A DNA stretch of 64,000 nucleotides from Polyangiaceae bacterium (GCA_947475525.1 CANJMI010000017.1:1-64000); one strand, 5' to 3'. Positions 16,625-25,344 are shown, counted from the stretch's first letter. Program-made: numbers and translations. Notes: generated by a model not told the origin, from the letters alone.

Positions 16625-19177
16625 ATGCCCGCGACGTTTCAAGGAAAGCTTGGTTTGGCTGGCGCTCGACGCGGGCCCGAGTCCGTGGCTTCCGTTTCGG
16701 TCGCCGCGCTGGCGGCCGTGTGCGTGTTCGGGACGTCGCTCGGGCTGCACGCTGAGCCGCTGCCGCCGCGCATAACGGACGGCCTGGCGCTGCCTTCGCA
16801 GAATCCCGTGAGCCTCGAGAGCGAGACGTCCACGCTCGTGAATCCGGCGAACCTGGCGTTCATGACGGGGCCTGAGGCGCGAGTGTCGCTCGTCCGTACC
16901 AAAAAAACCTCGACCAGCTCGCTGCGCGGCTTCTCGGCCGGTGCGGCGATCCCGTTCTGGATTGTCGCGACGGGTTTGCACATCGACTGGATGACCCCGC
17001 CGGGCGGTGTATCCGAGCCGCTCAACCTGGGTGGAGCCGGCACACGCTACGATTGGGTGCGTTGGGGAAACGCGGTCAAATTGAACGATTGGGCGGCGTT
17101 CGGTACGACCCTCGCGTGGTCGAACTCGAGCGCCTCGGCGACCCGCAACTTGTTTGCGGTCTCGAGTGGCCTCACGCTGCGTCCGCTGAACTTCGCGGGC
17201 GCATCGGTCGTCCTCCGCGACTGGAACGCGCCCTCGAACGGCACTGCCGCGAGCGTCGGGCCGAGCGTCGACTTCGGTTTGGCGCTGCGCCCGATCGACG
17301 GTCGCCGCATGCTCGAGTTCGGCGGTACGGCCTCCTATTTCAGTGATGCTCGCCGGTGGTCGGCGGGTGTGACGCTCGCGGCGGATGTCCCCCGCGTCGG
17401 TACGTTGCGAGCGGGTGCGCAATTGTCCGATTTCGAGCGGCCGGCCGTCGTTGCGAACGTTGGCATCGAGGTCAACCTGGACAAGCTGCAAGCGGCCGGC
17501 GGCCTCGTCTTCGGCAGCGCCGTCACCCGTGGCGGTACGGGCGCATACGCGTCGGCGGCGTGGCGCGGATTCACCGAGTCTCCCCGGTTGCCGAAGCTCG
17601 GTCGGGTGATCAAAATTCGCTTTGATTCGACGCCCGACGTTCGCCGTCATGTGCGGCTGATGCGTCGCCTCTGGCAGCTCGCCGACGATCCGACCGTCGA
17701 CGGCGTGCTCCTCGTGCCTCGCGCCGAGCCCGCACCGAGCCTTGCCCACGCCGAAGAGATGATCGACGCAATCCAGCTCTTGCGCGAGCGCGGAAAGAAG
17801 GTGCTCTGCCATCTCGAGGACGCAACGGGCCGCGAACTCTACGTCTGCTCGCAGGCCGATCGCATCGCGATGAACCCGGCCGGTGGCCTTCGTTTCGCAG
17901 GGCTCGCGTCGAGTTCGTTTTTTCTCGGCGGCGTTCTCGACAAGCTCGGTGTGCGCGCTGACTTTGTGCGCATCGGCAAGTACAAGAGCGCTCCCGAGCA
18001 GTTCACCGACGGGCCGACGCGTGTGGCTGAAGACGGCTCGCGCGAGCTCTTACGTGCCTACGATGACCTCATCATGAGCACGATCGCTCGGGGCCGTGAC
18101 ATGCCGACCGAGGTGGCGCGCGCGCGCATTGGAGCGGGGCCATTGATCGCTCCCGAAGCGCGGGACGCGAAGCTCGTCGATGTGCTCGCCTACGAGGACG
18201 AAATCGATCGCTTCGTCGAGGAGACTTTTGGTCAGCGCATGCGAATTGCCGACCTCGAATCGCTCGATGAGGCGCCGAACCATTGGCAGCATCCGTCGAG
18301 GGTGGCTGTCGTCTACCTGCACGGCGATATGGTCGATGGCGAGAGTCGCGACGTTCCGATCGTCGGCGTGAAGCTCGCGGGTTCGCTGACGGTGGCCCGT
18401 GCGCTCAAGCGGGCCCGCGAAGATTCGTCCGTCAAGGCGGTGGTCTTCCGCATCGAGACCGGCGGCGGCTCTTCGCTCGCAGCGGACGTCATCTTGCGCG
18501 AAGCGGCGCTCACCGCGAAGGTGAAGCCGCTTGTCGTTTCGATGGGGAGCAAAGCGGCGAGCGGCGGCTATTACGTTGCGGTTGCGTCTCGCGACATCTT
18601 CGCGAATCGCGCCACGCTCACGGGCTCGATCGGCATATTTTACGGCAAGGTGGATTTCGTCGGATTGCTCGACAAGCTCGGCATCTCGATGGCGATGCAC
18701 CGCGCCGAGCCGCGCGCCGATGCGGAGTCGCTTTTTCGGCCGTTCACCGACGATGAGCACGTGTTGCTCGGCCGTAAGGTGAAGCAGTTCTACGACCTCT
18801 TCGTCGGGCGCGTCGCCGAAGGTCGCCATCTCACCCCCGAGGCGGTGCACGCTGTCGCACAAGGGCACGTGTGGACCGGTGATCAAGCCGCGAGTCGTGC
18901 GCTCGTCGACCGCATCGGCGGGATCCGGCAGGCGCTTGCCCGGGCGCGAGCACTTGCTGGCTTGCCGCGTGATGCGCCCATCCTCGAGCTACCGGAACTC
19001 AAAAAAACCTTGTTCGATACCGCGCTCGATTGGGTCGGCGTTCCCAAGCTGCAAGCGTCGGACATGAGCTGGTTGCCACTGCCGATCATCGAAGCGGCGC
19101 GCGCACTTGTTCCGCTGACGCTGCTCGGTATGGAGAAGCCAATGGCCCGCCTCGAGTGGATGCTCACCGAGCCGTGA
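16625..19177 (+). CDS. sppA: SppA-type S49 serine protease with a long extra N-terminal domain
   Basis: An 850-residue protein with an N-terminal export signal (VAALAAVCVFGTSLGLHA) and about 300 residues of unfamiliar beta-rich sequence containing VNPANLAFMTGPEARVSL. A tandem S49 protease region of the 67-kDa SppA type follows from about residue 320. SppA clears cleaved signal peptides or envelope peptides. The catalytic lysine is in IGKYKSAPEQFT (about K454) and the serine in KAASGGYYVA (about S646). TLTGSIGIF follows as in the family. Normal SppA is about 600 residues, so the N-terminal domain is an addition; it resembles outer-membrane barrel openings (NPANLA). It may place the protease in the periplasm or at the outer membrane. 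Confidence 0.9.
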   Translation: MPATFQGKLGLAGARRGPESVASVSVAALAAVCVFGTSLGLHAEPLPPRITDGLALPSQNPVSLESETSTLVNPANLAFMTGPEARVSLVRTKKTSTSSLRGFSAGAAIPFWIVATGLHIDWMTPPGGVSEPLNLGGAGTRYDWVRWGNAVKLNDWAAFGTTLAWSNSSASATRNLFAVSSGLTLRPLNFAGASVVLRDWNAPSNGTAASVGPSVDFGLALRPIDGRRMLEFGGTASYFSDARRWSAGVTLAADVPRVGTLRAGAQLSDFERPAVVANVGIEVNLDKLQAAGGLVFGSAVTRGGTGAYASAAWRGFTESPRLPKLGRVIKIRFDSTPDVRRHVRLMRRLWQLADDPTVDGVLLVPRAEPAPSLAHAEEMIDAIQLLRERGKKVLCHLEDATGRELYVCSQADRIAMNPAGGLRFAGLASSSFFLGGVLDKLGVRADFVRIGKYKSAPEQFTDGPTRVAEDGSRELLRAYDDLIMSTIARGRDMPTEVARARIGAGPLIAPEARDAKLVDVLAYEDEIDRFVEETFGQRMRIADLESLDEAPNHWQHPSRVAVVYLHGDMVDGESRDVPIVGVKLAGSLTVARALKRAREDSSVKAVVFRIETGGGSSLAADVILREAALTAKVKPLVVSMGSKAASGGYYVAVASRDIFANRATLTGSIGIFYGKVDFVGLLDKLGISMAMHRAEPRADAESLFRPFTDDEHVLLGRKVKQFYDLFVGRVAEGRHLTPEAVHAVAQGHVWTGDQAASRALVDRIGGIRQALARARALAGLPRDAPILELPELKKTLFDTALDWVGVPKLQASDMSWLPLPIIEAARALVPLTLLGMEKPMARLEWMLTEP

Positions 19178-19220
19178 ACGGGTTTGCCTGTTCGTTGCGG
19201 TGTGCGGAGCCGATGCTTCC

Positions 19221-20132
19221 ATGGTGACTTCCACGGCGCCGTCCGCACCGCTTCTCTTGGCCGACGGCGCGCGCGTGGTGGTCGATGGCGTCGTTGTGTT
19301 TGATACGCTGTCGTTTCGGACGCGCGGCGAACGGGTGGTCCTCTGCGGCGACTATTCGCCCATCCTGCGTGTGCTGATGGGCGGAGGGTCCCCGGCGACC
19401 GCGCGCGGGAGTGCTCGCGTTGTGGCAGGTAAGCTCGAACTCGCTGGGGTCGATGTCGCGCATGGGGCACACGCAACCTCGCTTGGCGTTGCCTTTTTTG
19501 ATGCGCCGCTGCCGGACGGCTGGACCGCAACGCGTTACCTCGAGTGGAGCGCTCGGTTGGGCGGTGTCGCTTCGAAGGAGGCGCGTTTACGTGCGGAGCA
19601 AAGCCTCGAACTTGTGGGCGCACAAGCCCTTGCGGGGCGCGCGCTCCGAGGCCTCGGGGTCCTCGAACGCCGCCTGCTCGGCCTTGCGCACGCGGTGGTG
19701 AACCTGCCGTCCGTGCTCGTGTGCGAGGACCCTCTCGCCGGTCTCGATGCGGATGGCGTGGAGTGCGTCCGGCAGGCCATTGCGAGCAGCACCAGCGGGC
19801 GCGCGGCGCTCGTCTTGCTCCCCCGTGTCACCCTCGCTGGTCCGACCGCGGAGCTCGTGACCGCCGCGACGCACCTCGTGTCTCTTGCCCACGGGCGGAT
19901 CGTATTCGACGGTGCTCCGACGGCTCTCGCTGCGGGCGCGCGCCTTTTCGCGGTGACGGCATGCGGCGGCGTTGCGCGCTTTCGTGAGGAACTTCTGGCC
20001 GTCGGTGCCGAAGTTTCCGGCAGCTCGCATCAGTTTTCGGTCGCCCTCCCGGAGGGCCTCGCCGCACGCGACATCGTCGGTGCCGCAGCACGTGCGGGCG
20101 CGGGCTTGCTCGGTTGCTCACCCGTGACGTGA
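19221..20132 (+). CDS. ABC-ATPase-like protein without Walker A
   Basis: A 303-residue protein that follows the ABC ATPase order but lacks key ATP-binding parts. The P-loop position reads LCGDYSPILRVLMGG with no GKS/T. The Q-loop glutamine is replaced (VAFFDAPLP), the signature is RGLGVLERR instead of LSGGQ, Walker B/D-loop is VLVCEDPLAGLD, and no H-loop histidine is visible (LVLLPRVTLAG). A C-terminal region of about 70 residues follows. ATP hydrolysis is improbable; a regulatory or scaffold role is possible. No membrane permease is encoded next to it. It starts 43 bases after SppA. Confidence 0.75.
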   Translation: MVTSTAPSAPLLLADGARVVVDGVVVFDTLSFRTRGERVVLCGDYSPILRVLMGGGSPATARGSARVVAGKLELAGVDVAHGAHATSLGVAFFDAPLPDGWTATRYLEWSARLGGVASKEARLRAEQSLELVGAQALAGRALRGLGVLERRLLGLAHAVVNLPSVLVCEDPLAGLDADGVECVRQAIASSTSGRAALVLLPRVTLAGPTAELVTAATHLVSLAHGRIVFDGAPTALAAGARLFAVTACGGVARFREELLAVGAEVSGSSHQFSVALPEGLAARDIVGAAARAGAGLLGCSPVT

Positions 20133-20183
20133 CCTGCTGACGCGCGTCCGCCCGCGGAGCGCACCTTGTGCTACGAACGAGCG

Positions 20184-20834
20184 ATGGACGCGGACGTCGT
20201 TCGAGGGGAACCCACGGGGTCGGATGCGGTGACGGGTCGCCTCGGCATGCTCACCGGATTTTCGCTCGCCGCCGGTGCGATTCCGCTGCCGTTTCTCCCC
20301 GATCGCGTGCTCCTTCAGCTGCGGGGTGTCGTCGCCCACGAGGCGGCGTCCCGCTACGGAATCAGCCTGACCACGGATGGCCGAGCCGCGCTCGCAGAGC
20401 CAAGCTCAGAGGACCGTGTCCGCAACGTGCTGCGCAAAGGAGCTGAACTTCTGGTCCGCCGCATTCTCCGTCGTTTAGGACCGCTCGCGCCCCTGAGTTC
20501 GGCCGCTCGCGCCTTCGAGGTTTACGCGCTCGGCCACCTGCTCGATCGCTACTTCCGCAAGCTGAGGGCCAAGTCGAGTCTCCGCGTGATGCCGGATGAA
20601 GCCATCGCGCTGCGCCACGCGATCGACGAAGCCGTTGCACGCACGTTTCATCCGGCGACCACCGCGCGAAAGTTAAGGCTTACCGAAGGCGTCGAAGATT
20701 TGCGTGACGAGTTCACCCGCTGGCTCGACAACCTGCTCCTGACGACGGCCACGTTGCCGAGCTACCTCGAGCGCCGGCTCGATGCGGCCTTCGACGACGC
20801 GGCGCGTGGTCACGCGATTCTCGGGATTCGCTGA
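20184..20834 (+). CDS. Hypothetical protein, weak DUF697-like segment
   Basis: A 216-residue helical protein. GAIPLPFLPDRVLLQLRG followed by ASRYGISL resembles the IPIP...IAxxYG segment of DUF697/EcsC-like membrane-associated proteins, but the match is short. The rest is Arg/Leu-rich helices. The ATG at 20184 is chosen; TGCTACGAA lies six bases upstream and could be an extended -10. It ends nine bases before proB. Confidence 0.55.
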   Translation: MDADVVRGEPTGSDAVTGRLGMLTGFSLAAGAIPLPFLPDRVLLQLRGVVAHEAASRYGISLTTDGRAALAEPSSEDRVRNVLRKGAELLVRRILRRLGPLAPLSSAARAFEVYALGHLLDRYFRKLRAKSSLRVMPDEAIALRHAIDEAVARTFHPATTARKLRLTEGVEDLRDEFTRWLDNLLLTTATLPSYLERRLDAAFDDAARGHAILGIR

Positions 20835-20843
20835 GGAGCTGTC

Positions 20844-21971
20844 GTGACCGAACGGGGCCTTTTGCCGCGCTGCCGCCGCCTTGTCGTCAAGGTCGGCTCG
20901 AAGGGTCTGAGCGCGACGGAAGGCGGGATGTTTGCGGTTCTCGCCGAGCAACTGGCACGGGCTCGTCAAGGTGCACCTTTGGCCGACAGCGCCGCCCGCG
21001 CGAAGCGGACGGGTAAGCCTCGCCGCGACATCATCCTCGTCTCGAGCGGCGCCATCGCGTTCGGCGTTCAGCACCTCGGCATGAAGAAGCGCCCGACGCA
21101 GATGGCGGGATTGCAGGCGGCCGCGGCGGCTGGGCAGGGCCTCTTGATGCAACGCTATGGCGAGGCGTTCGCGAAGCACGACGTCAAGGTCGCGCAGGTC
21201 CTCTTGAGCCACGCCGATCTCGCCAATCGCGAGCGCGCCAACAACGCTCGCGCGGCCCTCAATCGCCTCCTCGAGCTCGGAGTCATTCCGATCATCAACG
21301 AGAACGATGCGGTCGCGACCGACGAGATTCGCTTCGGAGACAACGATGAACTCGCCGCGATGGTGGCGTCGCTCTGCAGCGCCGAGTTGCTCGTCTTGCT
21401 CTCCGATGTCGAGGGGCTTCTCGACAAATCGAACGTGCGCGTTCCCTACGTTCCAACGCTCGATCGCGCGACGTTCGGCCTCGCGACCGCCGAGACTTCG
21501 AAGGTTGGACGAGGAGGCATGCGAAGCAAGCTCGAGTCCGCTCGGCACGCGACGCTCGCCGGGTCGCACGTCGTCATCGCATCGGCCACGCGTGACAATG
21601 TCCTCGGCGCCATCGTTGCGGGCGAGGACGTCGGCACCCTGTTTCCCGCGCGCTCCCGTCCGCTGAGGACGCGCCAACATTGGATCGCCTACACGCTTCG
21701 GCCACGCGGCACCGTGCTCGTCGACGATGGGGCCGCGAAGGCCATCGTGCGAGACGGCTCGAGCGTGCTGTGCGTCGGTGTGCTGGGCGTGCGCGGCGGC
21801 TTCACGACCGGTGAGCTCATCTCCGTCACGAACCTCGCCGGTGAGGAGCTTGCTCGCGGCCTCTCCGGCCTGTCTGCTGCCGAGGCGACCCGTCTCGCCG
21901 GCGTGCAGGGCAAAGACCTCGCGCCGTTGATCCACCGCAGCGACCTCGTGGTGTTGCCGCGCGCTCATTGA
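20844..21971 (+). CDS. proB: Glutamate 5-kinase (proline biosynthesis)
   Basis: A 375-residue enzyme that phosphorylates glutamate as the first step to proline. Visible: RLVVKVGSKG at the N-terminus, VSSGAIAFG, PIINENDAVATDEIRFGDND, VGRGGMRSKL and a C-terminal PUA domain (from about residue 285, GTVLVDDGAAKAI). Between the first helix and the VSSGAIA strand is an extra charged stretch (GAPLADSAARAKRTGKPRRD, about 41-60), longer than in typical ProB. GTG start; no proA follows. Confidence 0.93.
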   Translation: MTERGLLPRCRRLVVKVGSKGLSATEGGMFAVLAEQLARARQGAPLADSAARAKRTGKPRRDIILVSSGAIAFGVQHLGMKKRPTQMAGLQAAAAAGQGLLMQRYGEAFAKHDVKVAQVLLSHADLANRERANNARAALNRLLELGVIPIINENDAVATDEIRFGDNDELAAMVASLCSAELLVLLSDVEGLLDKSNVRVPYVPTLDRATFGLATAETSKVGRGGMRSKLESARHATLAGSHVVIASATRDNVLGAIVAGEDVGTLFPARSRPLRTRQHWIAYTLRPRGTVLVDDGAAKAIVRDGSSVLCVGVLGVRGGFTTGELISVTNLAGEELARGLSGLSAAEATRLAGVQGKDLAPLIHRSDLVVLPRAH

Positions 21972-22043
21972 CCCGAGGCGGTGGGGCCGACGTCCCTACT
22001 CGCTTGTGGTTCGGCTTCGCGTCGTTCCGACCGAGAGTTGGTG

Positions 22044-22049
22044 TACGCT
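22044..22049 (+). promoter_or_regulatory. Candidate -10 element close to the start codon
   Basis: TACGCT preceded by TG, nine bases before the ATG at 22059, with no Shine-Dalgarno in the gap. Confidence 0.3.
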
Positions 22050-22058
22050 TCGCCGCGT

Positions 22059-22697
22059 ATGGGCGGGTTTGCGAGGTTTGCCGGGTGGACCGCCGTCGTG
22101 CTCGGCGTGGGTGGGGGCCTGCTTCGCGCGTTCGTCCTCGAGCCGTGGACCGTTCCGGATGACGAGTGGATCGTGGCGTCGAGCGCACCCACCTTGTCGG
22201 CCGGCGATCTCGTGTTGCTCCTCACGCGTGGGGTGCCAGGCGTAGGTGACCTTGTCCGCTGCGCCGATCCCGAGTCACCTAAGAGCTTCGTCGTTGGCCG
22301 CATCATTGGAAAACCGGGCGACACGCTCGAGCTCGGTGGCGCATCGTTGAAGATCAACGGCTACGGCTATTCTTCGGCGGACGCTTGCTACGACAACAAC
22401 GTTTCGCTCATCTCACCGAAGACCCAGCAGCGGGTCGAGGTGCTCTGCGGTCGCATCGAGATCGGCGGCGGTTGGCATTACATGGGTCGCGTTGCCAAGA
22501 GTTCGCCCGAGGCTATCAAGACGTACAAGGTCGATGAGGGGAAGGTCTTCCTCGTCAGCGACAACCGCGACATCCACGACGATTCGCGGGACTTCGGGCA
22601 AGTGTCCCTCGACACGTGCACGCACCGCGTCGTGTTTCGTATGTGGAGCGCGAAGGGTTGGATGGACGGCCGCCACCGCATCATGCCGATTCACTGA
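22059..22697 (+). CDS. Signal peptidase I-like protein (S26), catalytic lysine replaced
   Basis: A 212-residue protein with one N-terminal membrane helix (TAVVLGVGGGLLRAFVLEP) and the S26 boxes. The serine box is VASSAPTLSAGDLVLL; the region that normally carries the general-base lysine (KRxIGxPGDT) reads VVGRIIGKPGDTLEL, with Gly for Lys; the last box is LVSDNRDIHDDSRDFG. Signal peptidases cut leaders of exported proteins on the outer face of the membrane. Loss of the lysine suggests altered or absent activity unless another residue substitutes. An insertion with two cysteines (DACYDN...VLCGR) lies between the boxes. Confidence 0.82.
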   Translation: MGGFARFAGWTAVVLGVGGGLLRAFVLEPWTVPDDEWIVASSAPTLSAGDLVLLLTRGVPGVGDLVRCADPESPKSFVVGRIIGKPGDTLELGGASLKINGYGYSSADACYDNNVSLISPKTQQRVEVLCGRIEIGGGWHYMGRVAKSSPEAIKTYKVDEGKVFLVSDNRDIHDDSRDFGQVSLDTCTHRVVFRMWSAKGWMDGRHRIMPIH

Positions 22698-22712
22698 GCC
22701 CGCCTCTCGACG

Positions 22713-23138
22713 CTAACTGCTCGCGGGTGCGGGGCTATCGCCGACGCCGACGCGCACGACCTTCCAACCGCCGTCGACTTGCGTGAGCTCGATGTCGGCG
22801 TGCTTCACCACGCCTCCCTGGTACCCCACCGTGTAGTCGAAGCGCACCCGCTCACCGCGACTCGATCGCGGGCCGCGGTCGACCTTCACGTTGAGGTTCG
22901 CTTCGCTCGGCGTGTAGCCCGAGTCGCGCACCGCGCGGGTGTCTGCGATCTCGTCGTCGAGCATTTTTGCGGCGCCTAATGCGGTGAAGGGCTTCGCTGC
23001 TGCCTGATCGGCGTGCCCGAAGTACGCATCGGCGAATGCGTCCGCGACCGCTTCGGGCGACCCGGCAGCGGATCGATTGCACGCGACGAGCAAGGTTACG
23101 GCCGTGAACATCCGAGCAGCGGCGCGCAGTCGCATCAT
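22713..23138 (-). CDS. Small putative lipoprotein
   Basis: A 141-residue protein with a short leader and lipobox LLVAC (MMRLRAAARMFTAVTLL...). The mature part begins with helices (SPEAVADAFADAYFG) and ends in strands (DIELTQVDGGWKVVRVG), a layout seen in NTF2-like or DUF4878-type lipoproteins. No catalytic motif. It is divergent from the zinc-ribbon/FHA gene and convergent with the signal-peptidase-like gene. The ATG at 23135 could equally be the start. Confidence 0.65.
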   Translation of the reverse strand: MMRLRAAARMFTAVTLLVACNRSAAGSPEAVADAFADAYFGHADQAAAKPFTALGAAKMLDDEIADTRAVRDSGYTPSEANLNVKVDRGPRSSRGERVRFDYTVGYQGGVVKHADIELTQVDGGWKVVRVGVGDSPAPASS

Positions 23139-23232
23139 AGCCGGCGAGCATGACGCAGCCCCGCCTTCGGGGCAATCCGCAGCAAGGCGGCATCCTCGGC
23201 CGTCCCATGGTAAAAAGCCGTCTGAGGCGCGT

Positions 23233-24270
23233 TTGGACGGCGAGAAGCTCGAAATCGGTATCGTGTGCGGTGGCTGCTTTGGGTTCAGCGAACTTTCGGC
23301 GACCGCCTGCGTGCGATGCGGCGCGGACCTGTCGCTGCGCGCCGACCCACCGGTCCTACCCAACATCTTTCCGGCCGCCGCGTCCGGGGTCGAGCTTGCG
23401 CCGACGACCATCCGCACGCATGACGTCGTCCCGCTGCCCGCAACGCCACCTGTCGTGATAGCTACGTTAATCGAGGAGAATCTGATGGAGCCCGCACGCC
23501 ACTACGTTTGCCGTTCTTGTTCGACTGCCGTCCCTTCGGGGCACAAATTCTGCGGCCGCTGCGGGACGTCGATCCCGACGGAGGTGCGTGACGTGAAGAC
23601 GAACTTCTTCGGCGACATGCAGAATCCTTCGAAAGCGAAGCTCATCCTCATTCGCGGCGAGGGCATGGACGGGCTCTCGTTTCACTTGAAGGCCGAGCAG
23701 CACATCGTCGGACGCGAAGGCCAGCTGATTTTCCCGGATGACCCGTTCGTCTCGCCCCGCCACGCGAACTTTTTCTACCGAGACGGCCACCTCGTGGTCC
23801 GCGATGAAGGCTCTTTGAACGGCGTCTACGTGCGGGTCCGCGGGTCGGTATCGTTGAAGTCGGGCCAGACGTTCCTCGCGGGCGAGCAGCTCTTCCGCAT
23901 CGATGCCAGCGAGGCCGTCGGTGATGACGGTCCCGATGCCGAAGGCACGAGCTTCTACGCATCCGCGCGCAAATCGAGCACCTTTCGTGTGACGCAGATC
24001 TTCCGCGGCGACGCCCCCGGGATTTGCGTTGAGGCGGCGGCCAAGAGCTTCGTGATTGGCCGCGACGGGGCGGACCTCAGTTTCCCCGAGGACCTCTTCA
24101 TGTCCGGTGAGCATTGCCGCATCGAGAAGAAGGGCAACGACTTCATGCTCACCGATATCAAGAGCCGCAACGGCACGTACGTCCGCATCTCGGACGAGCG
24201 CGTGCTGCAGCATGGCGACTACGTCTTTATCGGGCGGAAGCTCCTCCGCGTCGAGATGAACTCAAACTGA
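23233..24270 (+). CDS. Double zinc-ribbon, double FHA-domain protein
   Basis: A cytoplasmic protein of about 345 residues. Two treble-clef/zinc-ribbon motifs come first: CGGC...CVRCG and CRSC...CGRCG. Two FHA domains follow: HIVGREGQLIFPDDPFVSPR with DEGSLNGVYVR, and FVIGRDGADLSFPEDLFMSG with SRNGTYVR. FHA domains bind phosphothreonine, so this may be an adaptor of the Ser/Thr-kinase network. The TTG at 23233 is proposed as start because GAGG lies five bases upstream and the next in-frame candidates are worse; the frame is open further upstream, so the start is not certain. Confidence 0.82.
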   Translation: MDGEKLEIGIVCGGCFGFSELSATACVRCGADLSLRADPPVLPNIFPAAASGVELAPTTIRTHDVVPLPATPPVVIATLIEENLMEPARHYVCRSCSTAVPSGHKFCGRCGTSIPTEVRDVKTNFFGDMQNPSKAKLILIRGEGMDGLSFHLKAEQHIVGREGQLIFPDDPFVSPRHANFFYRDGHLVVRDEGSLNGVYVRVRGSVSLKSGQTFLAGEQLFRIDASEAVGDDGPDAEGTSFYASARKSSTFRVTQIFRGDAPGICVEAAAKSFVIGRDGADLSFPEDLFMSGEHCRIEKKGNDFMLTDIKSRNGTYVRISDERVLQHGDYVFIGRKLLRVEMNSN

Positions 24271-24306
24271 CTGCATGCGGAGCCGCGGCGCTCGCAGCCG
24301 GGCCCG

Positions 24307-24315
24307 TGCTATAAG
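24307..24315 (+). promoter_or_regulatory. Extended -10 promoter element
   Basis: TGC-TATAAG, eight bases before the ATG at 24324. The strongest example of the TGC-TAY motif in the window; it predicts a mRNA with almost no leader. Confidence 0.45.
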
Positions 24316-24323
24316 ACCCGCCG

Positions 24324-25022
24324 ATGGCGAAGGCGCGCACCGAAGAGAACGAGGCCCGCGTCAGCGGTTCGCTGCCGGCTCAACTCGCGCAGTTCGCGTT
24401 CATCGCGGTGGCGTCGGTTGGCGTATTTTCCTTCGTGAAGGCCGCGAGAAGCGACCATCGCATCGCGGCGTGCTCGGCGCTCTGCGAGTACCGACCGACC
24501 TACGCCGGCCAAAATCGCACCGCGCCAGATTTCGAACTCACTGATTTTGACGGCAAAAAGGTGAAGTTCTCGTCGTTCTTCGACAAGAAAAAACCTGTCG
24601 TTTTGAACTTCTGGACCAAGACGTGCAAACCCTGCCTCGAAGAGATGCCGTCGCTTGCGTCGCTCGCGCAAATCGTCGCGAAGGACGGGATTCGCGTCGT
24701 GACCATCTCGACCGATGAAGGTCCCGACGCCGTGCGTGATCACCTTCAGGTGGTGCTCGACGGCAAGCCCGCTCCGTTCGCCGTGCTCTTCGACCCCGAG
24801 GGGGAGATTGTCAGCGGCACCTTCGGTACGTCGCTCTTTCCCGAGACCTGGCTGCTCGATGGCGATCGGGTCATCCGTGCCCGAATCGACGGCGCGCGTG
24901 ATTGGACGAGCCCGTTCGCGCTCGAAATCTTGACCATGATCGGCCGCCCTGGCGGTTGCCCGGTCGAATTCCAGGGCGGGTTGCCGGCTGGGCCGTTCAA
25001 GAGCCTTTGCGCAAACGAGTGA
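24324..25022 (+). CDS. TlpA-like membrane-anchored thioredoxin
   Basis: A 232-residue protein with one N-terminal membrane helix (FAFIAVASVGVFSFV) and a TlpA/AhpC-type thioredoxin domain outside the membrane: APDFELTDFDGKKV, VVLNFWTKTCKPCLEEMPSL with the CKPC redox pair and the cis-proline in SLFPETWLL. Such proteins reduce disulfides in periplasmic or c-type cytochrome partners. Additional cysteines (CSALC, GGCPVEF, SLC) are unusual. No cytochrome genes are adjacent. The start codon follows an extended -10 by eight bases. Confidence 0.88.
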   Translation: MAKARTEENEARVSGSLPAQLAQFAFIAVASVGVFSFVKAARSDHRIAACSALCEYRPTYAGQNRTAPDFELTDFDGKKVKFSSFFDKKKPVVLNFWTKTCKPCLEEMPSLASLAQIVAKDGIRVVTISTDEGPDAVRDHLQVVLDGKPAPFAVLFDPEGEIVSGTFGTSLFPETWLLDGDRVIRARIDGARDWTSPFALEILTMIGRPGGCPVEFQGGLPAGPFKSLCANE

Positions 25023-25092
25023 CACGCCTCTCTTAGGCGGCCGGCCGTCCTTCGGCTTTGTCTCGGCGGTGACGATTCGGCTTCGAGGGTGA

Positions 25093-25344
25093 CTACTGGG
25101 CTGCGAGCGAGAGGAGTCGCACGAGGCGCGCTTCGTCGACCTGGTATTTCATGATCTTGCGACCGTCGAGCTCGATCACCGGGACTTCACAGTCGTACGC
25201 GGCGCGCTTCTCGGGTGGCGCATCTCGGTCGAGATCGATGACGTGAAGGTCGAACCCATGGGCGATTCGAAGCCGCTCCAGCTCGCCTAACGCGACGTCG
25301 CAAAGGTGGCAGTCGACCCGACTGTATACCGTGATCGCCGGCAT
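25093..25344 (-). CDS. Glutaredoxin-like protein
   Basis: An 83-residue protein with the glutaredoxin/DUF836 pattern: ITVYSRVDCHLCDVA with a CHLC pair near the N-terminus, VIDLDRD, CEVPVIELDGRKI (cis-Pro) and a C-terminal helix. Its ATG overlaps the stop of the radical SAM gene by one base (TGATG), so the two are coupled. It probably handles disulfides or glutathione adducts; a partner role for the radical SAM enzyme is inferred only from coupling. Confidence 0.88.
   Translation of the reverse strand: MPAITVYSRVDCHLCDVALGELERLRIAHGFDLHVIDLDRDAPPEKRAAYDCEVPVIELDGRKIMKYQVDEARLVRLLSLAAQ

Noticed and set aside
16076-17812. Long minus-strand open frame opposite the DUF2505-like and SppA genes
   Set aside because: No recognisable motif, crosses two plus-strand genes with clear families, typical high-GC artefact.
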